64,000 nucleotides of DNA from Desulfurobacterium pacificum (GTDB lineage Bacteria; Aquificota; Aquificia; Desulfurobacteriales; Desulfurobacteriaceae). Shown here piece by piece: positions 51,650 through 59,501 of this stretch; the stretch's first letter is position 1, and each line of letters starts with the position of its first letter. The stretch spans positions 227,043-291,042 of the forward strand of contig NZ_FXUB01000002.1 in NCBI RefSeq assembly GCF_900182835.1, in the 5' to 3' direction. The notes beneath the pieces were generated by a model, which worked only from the letters and a program-made list of their open reading frames with translations, ran no database searches and was not told where the DNA came from. The translations under genes and the position numbers were made by a program.

Positions 51650-52876
51650 ATGAAGAAGTTCCTAAGCGCAGCGACTGTCTTTATGGTAACCGTTGGTTTA
51701 GCGTCTGCGTCTGTTGCGCAAGATTACAGCATGGATGAAATCATGCAAAAGCTCCAGCAGTTGGAGCAAAAAGTAGCTCAGCTTGAAGCTGAGAACGAGG
51801 CTTTAAGAGCATCAAAAGGTGTAAGAGTTGTTCCAAGAAAGAGAACTAAGAAGCTTACTGTTAAGGGAAGAGTGCTTTTAAGAGCTACGTGGGACAAGAG
51901 AGATGAAATTGTTTACAAGAGTGATGGCAGTATTAATACCAAAGACTTTTATGGAGATACTCCTAACAGTATGATTGTTAGGAAAGCTCGCGTTCAGTTT
52001 CAGGGTAAGCTGAACAGAAACTTCAGCTACAAGATTCACATCAGGGCAGACAGGGGAACCGGTGTAAGACTATGGGATGCTTTTGTTGATTACAAGTTTG
52101 ATGCTATTCCACTAAAACTGAGAATGGGTCAGCAGAAAATACCTGTTTCTCTTTCCTACTTAAGGCCTGGTCCAAAAATCAAGTTTCCTGAAAGACCAAT
52201 TGTTGTGAGAGACCTTGATTCTCATGATAGGGATGTAGGTGTAAGAGCAATCTTTAAGCCTATGAAAGGACTTCAGCTTGAAGCTGCTGTTATGAACGGT
52301 GAGGGTGTTAAGCAGGACGAGGATGATTTAAAGAATAAGATTGGAAACATTCATGATAAAAGATATTCCTATGTGTTTGCAGTAGATGCGAAGCCAGTTA
52401 ACACAGATGTGATTGGTTTGAGAGTAAGAGCTGCTTATCAAACTGGTTATGCATATCTCTATTACACAAGTGCTAATGCTAAAAGGAATCTTTTTGATAT
52501 TGAGGCAAGTGCCAACATTAAGCCTGTTGGCTTGATTCTTGAGGGTGGTTATTCTCGTGATAATCCTTCTCACGTTGTTAAAACAGATGGGACACCAGAA
52601 ACATGGGGAAATGCGAAAGGCTACTATGTTCAGGCGGACTATAAAGTTCCTATAGAAGCTCTTAAGAATCTTCATTTATTAGCAAGGTATTCTTATGACA
52701 ATATTAATACAGATGCTTCTGATGCCAAGAAGAAAGTTGCTTCTTACGGTTTCTACTACCTTCTTGACGGATGGCAGGCTGCTATAAGAACAGCCTACGT
52801 CGTTGCTAATCAGGGAACTGATACTGGAAAAGATGACGACAGAATGCTTGTAACTGAACTTCAGCTCTTGTTCTAA
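51650..52876 (+). CDS. Porin with N-terminal coiled coil (OprO/OprP-like)
   Basis: 408 residues from ATG 51650; GAGGAGG lies about eight bases upstream, so the longer frame from 51584 is rejected. Signal peptide ending ASASVAQ, then a coiled coil (EIMQKLQQLEQKVAQLEAEN) as in trimeric porins, followed by a beta-barrel with repeated aromatic turns and a terminal Phe (TELQLLF), the outer-membrane assembly signal. Resembles the phosphate-selective porin family. May carry anions or small solutes; the specific solute is unknown. It precedes the split-Soret cytochrome operon. Confidence 0.82.
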   Translation: MKKFLSAATVFMVTVGLASASVAQDYSMDEIMQKLQQLEQKVAQLEAENEALRASKGVRVVPRKRTKKLTVKGRVLLRATWDKRDEIVYKSDGSINTKDFYGDTPNSMIVRKARVQFQGKLNRNFSYKIHIRADRGTGVRLWDAFVDYKFDAIPLKLRMGQQKIPVSLSYLRPGPKIKFPERPIVVRDLDSHDRDVGVRAIFKPMKGLQLEAAVMNGEGVKQDEDDLKNKIGNIHDKRYSYVFAVDAKPVNTDVIGLRVRAAYQTGYAYLYYTSANAKRNLFDIEASANIKPVGLILEGGYSRDNPSHVVKTDGTPETWGNAKGYYVQADYKVPIEALKNLHLLARYSYDNINTDASDAKKKVASYGFYYLLDGWQAAIRTAYVVANQGTDTGKDDDRMLVTELQLLF

Positions 52877-52909
52877 TTAACAAAAACAATATAGGAGGAG
52901 GTTTTTATA

Positions 52910-53941
52910 ATGAAGAGGAGAGAGTTCTTTAAGGGATTGTTAGCGGCTCCAGCAGTGGGTCTTATTGGATATCCTGCTTTGGCTCTTGCAGAAGAGGCTG
53001 CCCCCGCTTCTGCCGGGGCCTCCCCATCAGGAGTACCGAGACTTCCTTGGGGATACAAAGAGCTTGACCCAATGGAAGCTTTTAAGAGAGGTTATTTGGG
53101 ATACTTTGTAGATGAGTGTGCTGGTGGTTGTGCATGGGCAATTCTTTCGTTATTAAGAGAAACTATTGGTTATCCGTATACGCTTTTACCTCTTCCAACT
53201 TTTGAAGAGATGGTGGCTGCAAGGAAAGCTCATAAACATATTCCTGTTCCTATGAAGTATGGTGCTGGTGGTATAGAAGGATACGCTACTATTTGTGGTG
53301 CGCTTAACGGTGCTGCATTTGCGATAGATTGGGCGCTTGGTCCTCACCTTGGGAAGAAAGTTATTAGAAGACTCTTTAGGTGGTACGAAACTACAGCGTT
53401 CCCAACAGCATTGGCTAATGAGTACGCTACAGAGGGTAAATTCCCTGTAAAAGGAAAGTATAACAAGCCATTACCTTCTGTTAAGTGTGATTCTGTTCTC
53501 TGCCACGTTGTTGTTTCTAAGTGGTGTACAGTAACAGGTTATGCAAGTGGTTCTAAGCAGCGTTCTGAAAGATGTGGAAGAATTACTGCAGCTGTGGCTA
53601 AAAAGGCGGTTGAATTGATGAACGCTGCCATTAAGGGAGAGCTTGAGAAAGCATTCCCATTCAAGCTTAGCCACGAAACAGCAAGTTGTAGAACATGTCA
53701 CTTCAAGGGTAAGCATTACGAACAAGGACAGTTCGCAAGAGGATTTATCGCTTGTGAAACATGTCACGTTAAGGACATTAACGCTCACGTGAAAGCTGCT
53801 CCAATACCAAAGGCGTTCGGTGCTAACATCGGAACCTGGATGGGAATTGCTGCAGTAGGAACTGCTGTTGGTATAGGTGCCCACCTTATTGCAACAAACA
53901 TCGGTAGGAAAGGGGGCAACGATGAAGAAAATAACGGTTAA
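52910..53941 (+). CDS. Membrane-anchored split-Soret-type dihaem cytochrome with C_GCAxxG_C_C domain
   Basis: 343 residues. Twin-arginine-like signal KRREFFKGL, a low-complexity Ala/Ser stretch, then a C_GCAxxG_C_C redox domain (DECAGGCAWAI with C70 and C74; YGAGGIEGYATICGALNGAA with C129; later C193, C198, C206 and C222) and two heme sites, CRTCH (260-264) and CETCH (282-286). This matches split-Soret cytochrome c of sulfate reducers, which also carries an iron-sulfur cluster; the C-terminal membrane helix (about 306-329) is an extra feature. AGGAGGAGG precedes the ATG. It overlaps the b-type cytochrome gene by 20 bases, so the two form a probable quinol-linked module. Confidence 0.8.
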   Translation: MKRREFFKGLLAAPAVGLIGYPALALAEEAAPASAGASPSGVPRLPWGYKELDPMEAFKRGYLGYFVDECAGGCAWAILSLLRETIGYPYTLLPLPTFEEMVAARKAHKHIPVPMKYGAGGIEGYATICGALNGAAFAIDWALGPHLGKKVIRRLFRWYETTAFPTALANEYATEGKFPVKGKYNKPLPSVKCDSVLCHVVVSKWCTVTGYASGSKQRSERCGRITAAVAKKAVELMNAAIKGELEKAFPFKLSHETASCRTCHFKGKHYEQGQFARGFIACETCHVKDINAHVKAAPIPKAFGANIGTWMGIAAVGTAVGIGAHLIATNIGRKGGNDEENNG

Positions 53942-54602
53942 AAGACACTCTAAACTCTTTATCTTTCTTCATTGGTTGATGGTATTAGAAGCTGCAATAC
54001 TTTTGATAACCGGATTGGCTTTAGGTCCTAATCCTGCTATTAAGGCTATACATCCGTTTACTGCACGCTCTCTACACATAGTGGTTGGATTCTTCTTCAT
54101 CGGTACAACTGTGTTCTTCTTCTATTACTTTGTAATAAGTGGTGAATACATGTGGTTTGGCTTGAGAAGATTGTGGGAAGCTATAGACTTCTTCTTTGAT
54201 GAAATTAGGCACTTCCTTTTGCGTAAGCCTGTTGCTCACAAGCCACTCTATGATCCTAAAAGAGGTGATTACATCCTCAAAATTATCCCTACAGAAGTTC
54301 TTGCCTGGTGGGGATGGGTATTTCTCTGGATTCTCTTGGGAATTACAGGACTTGCAATTATCTTCCCTAATAGCTTTGGTTTAGTTTTACGTTTCTGCCA
54401 CGCTCTTGTACCTGATTGGGTAGAAGCTCTCTCTTCAACACAAGCAATTCACGGCTTTTTAGCTATTCTCTTTGTTATCTTAGCAATGATTCACGCTTAC
54501 GCTTCTTGGAAGTTTGGAATGATTAAGAGCATCATTACCGGTGACCATGAAGTAGAAGTTGTTGAGGGAGAAGTAAACATTAAGCCCGGTAATGAGCTTT
54601 AA
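53922..54602 (+). CDS. b-type membrane cytochrome (FdnI/cyt b561-like)
   Basis: 226 residues from ATG 53922 with AAAGGGGG upstream. Four transmembrane helices with candidate heme-b His in FIFLHWLMVLEAA, SLHIVVGFFFIG, IHGFLAILF and MIHAYASWKFG. It probably exchanges electrons with the quinone pool and the split-Soret protein encoded just before. It is the last gene before a strong terminator. Similar in kind to the 28799 protein but from a separate module. Confidence 0.83.
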   Translation: MKKITVKRHSKLFIFLHWLMVLEAAILLITGLALGPNPAIKAIHPFTARSLHIVVGFFFIGTTVFFFYYFVISGEYMWFGLRRLWEAIDFFFDEIRHFLLRKPVAHKPLYDPKRGDYILKIIPTEVLAWWGWVFLWILLGITGLAIIFPNSFGLVLRFCHALVPDWVEALSSTQAIHGFLAILFVILAMIHAYASWKFGMIKSIITGDHEVEVVEGEVNIKPGNEL

Positions 54603-54625
54603 GAATTAAGTTTTGAGAGGTTTTT

Positions 54626-54652
54626 AGCCCCTCCATTTGGAGGGGCTTTTTT
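54626..54652 (+). terminator. Rho-independent terminator after the cytochrome b gene
   Basis: AGCCCCTCC pairs with GGAGGGGCT across a four-base loop (ATTT), followed by TTTTTT. Ends the porin / split-Soret / cytochrome b unit. Confidence 0.92.
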
Positions 54653-54680
54653 ATTTAATCCCTTGGGTTTCCCTTAAACC

Positions 54681-54757
54681 CCCTGTATCCCCCTTACGAA
54701 GGGGGAAATTTTGGGGAACTCCTTGTATTCCCCTTAGAAAGGGGAAAGTTAGGGTAA
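54681..54757. repeat. Two tandem GC-rich hairpin repeats
   Basis: Two related units 41 bases apart. Unit 1 has CCCCCTTACGAAGGGGG (54689-54705) and unit 2 CCCCTTAGAAAGGGG (54730-54744), each preceded by a CC(C/T)TGTAT(C/T)-like lead and followed by GAAA. They lie just beyond the terminator and up to the stop of the convergent epimerase gene. Possibly a dispersed palindromic (REP-like) element, or a terminator for the opposite strand without a T tract. Confidence 0.6.
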
Positions 54758-55723
54758 TTGTATTTCTTTTACAAAATCTCTGTTTTTAATGTGCCATTCA
54801 ACTGTTTTCTTGATACCTTCTTCAAGTGAAATGGAGGGTTGCCAGTTTAAAATTTCTTTTGCTTTTGTTATGTCTGCCCACGTTGCTTTCATGTCTGCCT
54901 TGTGAAACGGTTTATAAATAACTTCGGCTTTTTTACCTAAGTATTCTTCTATTAGCTTTATTACGTAATTCAGTTCATAAGGTTCGTTGCCTCCTAAGTT
55001 AATGATTTCATAGCCGGTTTCTGTTTCTACTGCTTTGACAGTTCCCTCTGCTATATCATCAACGTAGGTGAAGTCTCTGCTTTGAGTTCCGTCTCCGAAT
55101 ACTGTTATAGGAGTTCCTTCATCTATCCATTTAATGAAACGAAAGATGCTCATATCGGGTCTTCCTATTGGTCCATAAACGGTGAAATACCTTAAAACGG
55201 TTACATCTATTCCATATAGGTAATGGTAAGTGTAACTCATTGCTTCTGCGCCTTTTTTACTTGCTGCGTAAGGTGAAATAGGAGTGTTGACCGGTAAGTC
55301 TTCCTTAAACGGCATTTTCTGACCAGCGTAAAGAGAAGAGGTTGAAGCTAAAACAAACTTTTTAACGTTGTAATCTTTCATCAGTTCAAGAAGGTTTAGC
55401 GTTCCTAAAGTGTTTGTTGATAGATAGACGAAAGGGTCTTCAAGGCTGTATCTGACTCCGGCTCTTGCTGCCAGATTGATTACAGCGTCTATTTTTTCGT
55501 TTTCAAAGATTATTCTCATTGCCTCGTAGTTTTCTATGTCTAATTTGTAAAAGCGAAAGTTCTTATGTTTTTTTAGTTCGTTAAGTCGGAACTCTTTTAA
55601 TCTGACGTCGTAATAATCGTTCATGTTGTCAACGCCAATAACTTTGTAACCTTTTGTGAGTAGTTTTTCAGCTGTTTTGTAGCCGATAAAACCTGCTGCT
55701 CCTGTTAAGAAAATGGTTTTCAT
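54749..55723 (-). CDS. NAD-dependent sugar epimerase (UDP-glucuronate 4-epimerase-like)
   Basis: 324 residues, short-chain dehydrogenase fold. NAD motif LTGAAGFIGYKTAEKL, catalytic YAASK at the YxxxK position with STSS before it (ASTSSLYAG), and the UDP-glucuronate epimerase pattern DNMNDYYDVRLKEFRL plus GDGTQSRDFTYVDDIAEG. It supplies a nucleotide sugar for surface glycan synthesis. Substrate (UDP-GlcA versus UDP-Glc) is an inference from the pattern. Confidence 0.87.
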   Translation of the reverse strand: MKTIFLTGAAGFIGYKTAEKLLTKGYKVIGVDNMNDYYDVRLKEFRLNELKKHKNFRFYKLDIENYEAMRIIFENEKIDAVINLAARAGVRYSLEDPFVYLSTNTLGTLNLLELMKDYNVKKFVLASTSSLYAGQKMPFKEDLPVNTPISPYAASKKGAEAMSYTYHYLYGIDVTVLRYFTVYGPIGRPDMSIFRFIKWIDEGTPITVFGDGTQSRDFTYVDDIAEGTVKAVETETGYEIINLGGNEPYELNYVIKLIEEYLGKKAEVIYKPFHKADMKATWADITKAKEILNWQPSISLEEGIKKTVEWHIKNRDFVKEIQLP

Positions 55724-55793
55724 TTTTCCTCCTTAACTACTTAAGTTGGGAGAGATTATATAGATTCTGGTTTTAAATTTGGGTAAGTGTATA

Positions 55794-55799
55794 TATAAT
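55794..55799 (+). promoter_or_regulatory. -10 element of a leaderless gene
   Basis: TATAAT lies seven bases before the ATG at 55806, at the distance where transcription would start on or within a base of the A of ATG. No Shine-Dalgarno sequence precedes it. The -35 region is weak. Confidence 0.5.
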
Positions 55800-55805
55800 T
55801 TCCCT

Positions 55806-56789
55806 ATGGAACTTGATAAGTTATTTGAATTAGCGGAAAGATTTTTAGAAGGGATAATACCTTTAGAAGAGATTGAGAAGTTTCCGGAATCTTCTCCGGA
55901 GAGGGTTCCTTTTAAAGGTGTTTTCCGGAGGTCTGCGCTTTTAATTTCGGGAGACCGTCCTCGCCATCTCAGAAAAGCTTTCTTGAGACCTGCTGATGTT
56001 TTGATTTTTAACCTTGAAGATGGTGTAGCTGAAAAGAGTAAAGCTTTTGCAAGGATACTTTTGAGGAAGTTTCTTTTGAACGTTCCTTTTGACGGTTTGA
56101 AAGAAGTGGTTATCAGAATTAACCCCCTTGATTCAGAATATTCGTGGGAAGATATGTTTTTAATTTTCCCTACAATTCCACACGCTGTAAGGCTCAGTAA
56201 GGTAAAGTCGTACAGAGATGTTGTTGCTTTGGATGGCGCTTTGACAGCGTTTGAGAAAGCTCACGGTTTACCTTCAGGAACAGTAAAGATACATTTGTCT
56301 ATAGAAACAGCTTCTGCTATTGAATCTCTTGAAAAAATCCTCACCTCCTCCCCCCGCGTTACTGTAGCCTACTTAGGTATATTAGACCTTTTCGCAGATT
56401 TGGATATCTCTCAGGACAGGATATATCCATCATCTCCACTTTCTGTTCACGTTAAGTCAAAGTTTGCCTTGACCTGCAGGTCTTTAAGGGTTGTTCCTAT
56501 AGCACCTGCTTATCAGAACCACGAAGATTTAAAAGGTTTTGAAAAGGAAGCGCTTGAGGATAGGGAGTTGGGATTTGAAGGGAAAATGTGCATTTCTGTA
56601 AGACAGGTTGAAATTGCTAATAAAGTTTTCTCTCCGTCTCAGGAAGAGATAGAAGAAGCAAAAGAAATTGTTAGGCTTTACGAAGAAGCCTTGAAAGAGG
56701 GGAAGGGAGGTATTACTTATAAGGGTAGGTTTATAGACCAGCCGATATACAGGGATGCGCTGAATAAGCTAAAGGCTTTAGAGGATTAA
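55806..56789 (+). CDS. HpcH/HpaI aldolase / CitE-like CoA-ester lyase family protein
   Basis: 327 residues. Central motif DVLIFNLEDGVAEKSKAFAR corresponds to the D-x-x-x-x-DLED region with Asn in place of Asp, and LSIETASAI carries the metal-binding Glu. The later GKxCIHPxQ motif is altered to GKMCISVRQV. A family-typical N-terminal extension of about 40 residues is present. Relatives cleave citryl- or malyl-CoA; altered motifs make a different ligand possible. TATAAT seven bases before the ATG suggests a leaderless mRNA. It overlaps the next, convergent gene by four bases. Confidence 0.75.
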   Translation: MELDKLFELAERFLEGIIPLEEIEKFPESSPERVPFKGVFRRSALLISGDRPRHLRKAFLRPADVLIFNLEDGVAEKSKAFARILLRKFLLNVPFDGLKEVVIRINPLDSEYSWEDMFLIFPTIPHAVRLSKVKSYRDVVALDGALTAFEKAHGLPSGTVKIHLSIETASAIESLEKILTSSPRVTVAYLGILDLFADLDISQDRIYPSSPLSVHVKSKFALTCRSLRVVPIAPAYQNHEDLKGFEKEALEDRELGFEGKMCISVRQVEIANKVFSPSQEEIEEAKEIVRLYEEALKEGKGGITYKGRFIDQPIYRDALNKLKALED

Positions 56790-57082
56790 GTTGGGATTTC
56801 TGCTAACTTAGAAAGCATGTCTGCTATTTCTTTTCCTTCATTGAAAGAAGAGAGCCGGTTTTTAAGTATTTCAATTATTATTTTGTCTTTTTTTGTTGCC
56901 TTATTTAACTTCCATCTATTAATTATTTGTTGAAGCTCTTTTGGGTTTCTGGCAACAGAAGGGAAATCGTAGAGAAATGCAACAGCAAGAAAGTTTATAT
57001 TAAAAATTGGATTTCCTCTGTAAGTGGTTAACGGTTCTGTTGAAAATGTACAGTTAAATCTTTCAGTTTTTCTTCTACCCAT
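56786..57082 (-). CDS. Small protein overlapping an AbiEii-like gene
   Basis: 98 residues, starting inside the last 55 bases of the AbiEii-like gene, with AAGGG about eight bases upstream. Contains an aromatic patch (NPIFNINFLAVAFLYDFPSV) and a basic helix (IINRWKLNKATKKDKIIIEI). I do not recognise the family. Its overlap and position suggest a partner of the nucleotidyltransferase, possibly its antitoxin, though in most AbiE systems the antitoxin gene comes first. Confidence 0.6.
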   Translation of the reverse strand: MGRRKTERFNCTFSTEPLTTYRGNPIFNINFLAVAFLYDFPSVARNPKELQQIINRWKLNKATKKDKIIIEILKNRLSSFNEGKEIADMLSKLAEIPT

Positions 57083-57789
57083 CTTAATATACCCTTGATG
57101 GTTAACTTTGTTAGTAAAGTCTCTTTGAGCATTACAGTTGCTTCTTCACGGTTTTCATTTAATATCCTATGTAAGAGACGGAATTTAGTCAAGAATTGCT
57201 CTGTATCTAATATTCCGACATTTTCTTTCATTATTGGGATAAACTTGCATTCTATGAATTCAGGAAGAGGTATTACTTTATCAAGTTGGATGAGGTCAAC
57301 TACGTCTTTAATTCTTTCAATTGTCTTTTCGTTATCAGCTCCAGTTATAACAGCGAATAATTTGCGGAAGTAAATGCCTTCGTCAATAGTTTCAACTTTG
57401 AGGTGAGGAAATCCTTCTAAATGGGTAGTTTTAAAGATTCCTGAAAATTGGTCGTCAACAAAGTCTATGTTGACTAAAGTATTATTGTAACCTACAACTC
57501 CTCTCCACATTCTTAAGGAAGAAGATGATAGGTCAAGAAAAGTAACAACGTTGAAGTTTTGGAGCAAGAAGAATTCTAATTCTTTCTTATTCCAATATTT
57601 AAACACGTTCAGCCTGTCTGAGAAGAAATCAAGGTCATAAGATATTCTGTAATGCTGTTTTAAGAGAAACCTGACGAGAGCTGTTCCACCTGTTAAAACA
57701 AAGGGGAATTCATTCTCTTTTGCAAATTCCGATAATGCAGATAAAACTTCATCCTGCAATTTGTAAAGGTATGTAATGTTTGTATGCAT
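57028..57789 (-). CDS. AbiEii/AbiGii-type nucleotidyltransferase, putative toxin
   Basis: 253 residues. Nucleotidyltransferase core LTGGTALVRFLL, then HYRISYDLDFFSD with the D-x-D metal pair, as in AbiEii toxins, which modify tRNA or GTP-bound targets and act in type IV toxin-antitoxin and abortive infection. The remaining part (VETIDEGIYFRKLFAVITGA) fits the family. A small unrecognised gene (56786-57082) overlaps its end. LysR lies upstream on the same strand. Confidence 0.82.
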   Translation of the reverse strand: MHTNITYLYKLQDEVLSALSEFAKENEFPFVLTGGTALVRFLLKQHYRISYDLDFFSDRLNVFKYWNKKELEFFLLQNFNVVTFLDLSSSSLRMWRGVVGYNNTLVNIDFVDDQFSGIFKTTHLEGFPHLKVETIDEGIYFRKLFAVITGADNEKTIERIKDVVDLIQLDKVIPLPEFIECKFIPIMKENVGILDTEQFLTKFRLLHRILNENREEATVMLKETLLTKLTIKGILRWVEEKLKDLTVHFQQNR

Positions 57790-57809
57790 ATCCTATAACC
57801 GGTAGTATG

Positions 57810-58697
57810 TTAAAAAATCCTCCCCACCTTCTCCCAAAAAATCCTCGCTGCCGGCTGCGGCGTTATATCTTTTCTCCTGACTGCGTAAAATTTTCTAATG
57901 ATTCTCAGTCCTTCTATTTTTACAATTTTCAATTCTCCGCACTGGAGTTCCTTTTTAACCGACAGACGTGATACTAAACCGAATCCTTCTCCCGTTTTTA
58001 CAGCTTCTTTAATCGCCGTATTACTTCCCAAAATTCCTGCCACTTTGAGCGTTGATGAATCAATGCCTTTTCTTTTCAGTCTTTCTTCTACCGTTTTCCT
58101 CGTTCCAGAATCGGTTTCTCTGAAAAAGAGCGGAAGTTCCATCAAATCTGAAAGAGGGATGCTTGAGTTTTTAAAGAAAGGAGGAGCAATCAGAACAATC
58201 TCATCTCTCCCTACCTCTTTCCACTCAAGGGAAGAGACGGACGTTTTTGTTCCTACTATTCCTAAGTCTATTTCGGGGAAGTTTTCCTTTAGGAGTTTTA
58301 AGACCTTAGAAGAATCGGATATTTCAACGTGAAGGATAACTTCAGGCAGGTAAGCTTTTATCTTTTTTAAGGCAGATGGAATCAGATAATCTCCCGGAAT
58401 GTTGCTTGCTCCGATTTTTAGAATTCCGGAAGAGGACTTTTCTATAGAGAGGATTTCAGAGAGCGCTTCGCTTCGCTTTTTGAGTATGTCTAAAGCGTAT
58501 CTGTAGAGAACTTTGGCTTCCGGCGTAGGAATGACTTTTTTGCCGGTTCTATCAAAGAGTTTTTTCCCTAAGAAATCTTCTAAGTGCTGTATATGAGAGC
58601 TAACAGTAGGCTGGGAAATTCCCAGCCTTTCAGCAGCTTTTGAAAAACTTTTCTGTTCGTAAACCTGACAGAAAACTTCAAGCTGACGGATTTCCAT
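57810..58697 (-). CDS. LysR-family transcriptional regulator
   Basis: 295 residues. N-terminal helix-turn-helix MEIRQLEVFCQVYEQKSFSK, AAERLGISQPTVSSHIQHLE, then a co-inducer domain of about 200 residues with LKIGASNIPGDYLIP and the effector-binding segments. Resembles CysB/CbbR-like members, so a sulfur or carbon metabolite could be the inducer, but no target gene is evident. Seven bases after a small membrane protein gene on the same strand. Confidence 0.88.
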   Translation of the reverse strand: MEIRQLEVFCQVYEQKSFSKAAERLGISQPTVSSHIQHLEDFLGKKLFDRTGKKVIPTPEAKVLYRYALDILKKRSEALSEILSIEKSSSGILKIGASNIPGDYLIPSALKKIKAYLPEVILHVEISDSSKVLKLLKENFPEIDLGIVGTKTSVSSLEWKEVGRDEIVLIAPPFFKNSSIPLSDLMELPLFFRETDSGTRKTVEERLKRKGIDSSTLKVAGILGSNTAIKEAVKTGEGFGLVSRLSVKKELQCGELKIVKIEGLRIIRKFYAVRRKDITPQPAARIFWEKVGRIF

Positions 58698-58704
58698 TTA
58701 AAAT

Positions 58705-59028
58705 TTACTCAAGCCCCAAGAGCTTTAGTATAACGTCCACCGTTGTAAAGAATAGAACGCCTGACATAATGAGCGAAATCATAACTCCAAAACCGAAAGC
58801 GATGGGAGAGAGGTCAAGCCTTTTAGCGTAGTTGAGGTAGAACTTCAACGTTATAAGCGCAAATATAATGGAGAGACCAGTTTTGAGTTTAAGGTAATGT
58901 TCAAGGTCAAGGGTTTGAGAGAATATACCTAAAGGTAGAAGAGCGAACATTACCATCATCATAAAACCGACGATTGTAACTCCCCAACCTAAACTTTTAG
59001 CTATTCCATCGTGGAAGCTACGTGCCAT
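58705..59028 (-). CDS. Small membrane protein of unknown function
   Basis: 107 residues with three hydrophobic segments: VTIVGFMMMVMFALLPLGIF, TGLSIIFALITLKFYLNYA and FGFGVMISLIMSGVLFFTTV. No family recognised. It lies seven bases before the LysR gene and may be cotranscribed with it. Confidence 0.65.
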   Translation of the reverse strand: MARSFHDGIAKSLGWGVTIVGFMMMVMFALLPLGIFSQTLDLEHYLKLKTGLSIIFALITLKFYLNYAKRLDLSPIAFGFGVMISLIMSGVLFFTTVDVILKLLGLE

Positions 59029-59159
59029 GTTGATTCCTCCCTGATTTTGTAAAAAAATCTTATCATAAAATTTTAAATCTCTTTTAGGTTAAGTTTCAAC
59101 GGTGCAGCTTGATAAACGCCTCATTGTGTAATGATACAATTTCTGCCAAGAGGTGTTAA

Positions 59160-59474
59160 ATGGGTGAAAAAGTTAAGTTTATTAGACTTTCAAAGGAAGA
59201 TATTAAAAAGATAAAAGAGACGGCGGAGGAAGTTTTCGGCAGAGGCGTTAAAGTTTACATTTTTGGTAGCAGAACCATTTCTGATAAACGGGGAGGGGAT
59301 ATAGATATTCTTATAAAAACGGAAAAAGATGTTTCTACGGATGATGAACTTAGCTTTCTTGCGAAACTTGAGTTGAAAGGCATTGAGAGAAAGGTTGACC
59401 TGATAGTAGTATCGCCGAAAACGAAGTTAAAGAGTATTCACTTAGAGGCTATGAGAACCGGAGTAGAGATATGA
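59160..59474 (+). CDS. MNT-domain nucleotidyltransferase (MntA-like), no HEPN partner
   Basis: 104 residues. VYIFGSRTISDKRGGDIDIL carries the GS-x-R/K ... D-x-D motif of minimal nucleotidyltransferases, which act as antitoxins for HEPN toxins. The gene usually sits next to a HEPN partner; here only aroC follows (28 bases later) and no HEPN gene is seen. AGAGGTG precedes the ATG. Confidence 0.8.
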   Translation: MGEKVKFIRLSKEDIKKIKETAEEVFGRGVKVYIFGSRTISDKRGGDIDILIKTEKDVSTDDELSFLAKLELKGIERKVDLIVVSPKTKLKSIHLEAMRTGVEI

Positions 59475-59501
59475 TTAAAGACATTTGAGGTAGGAGGAGA
59501 A

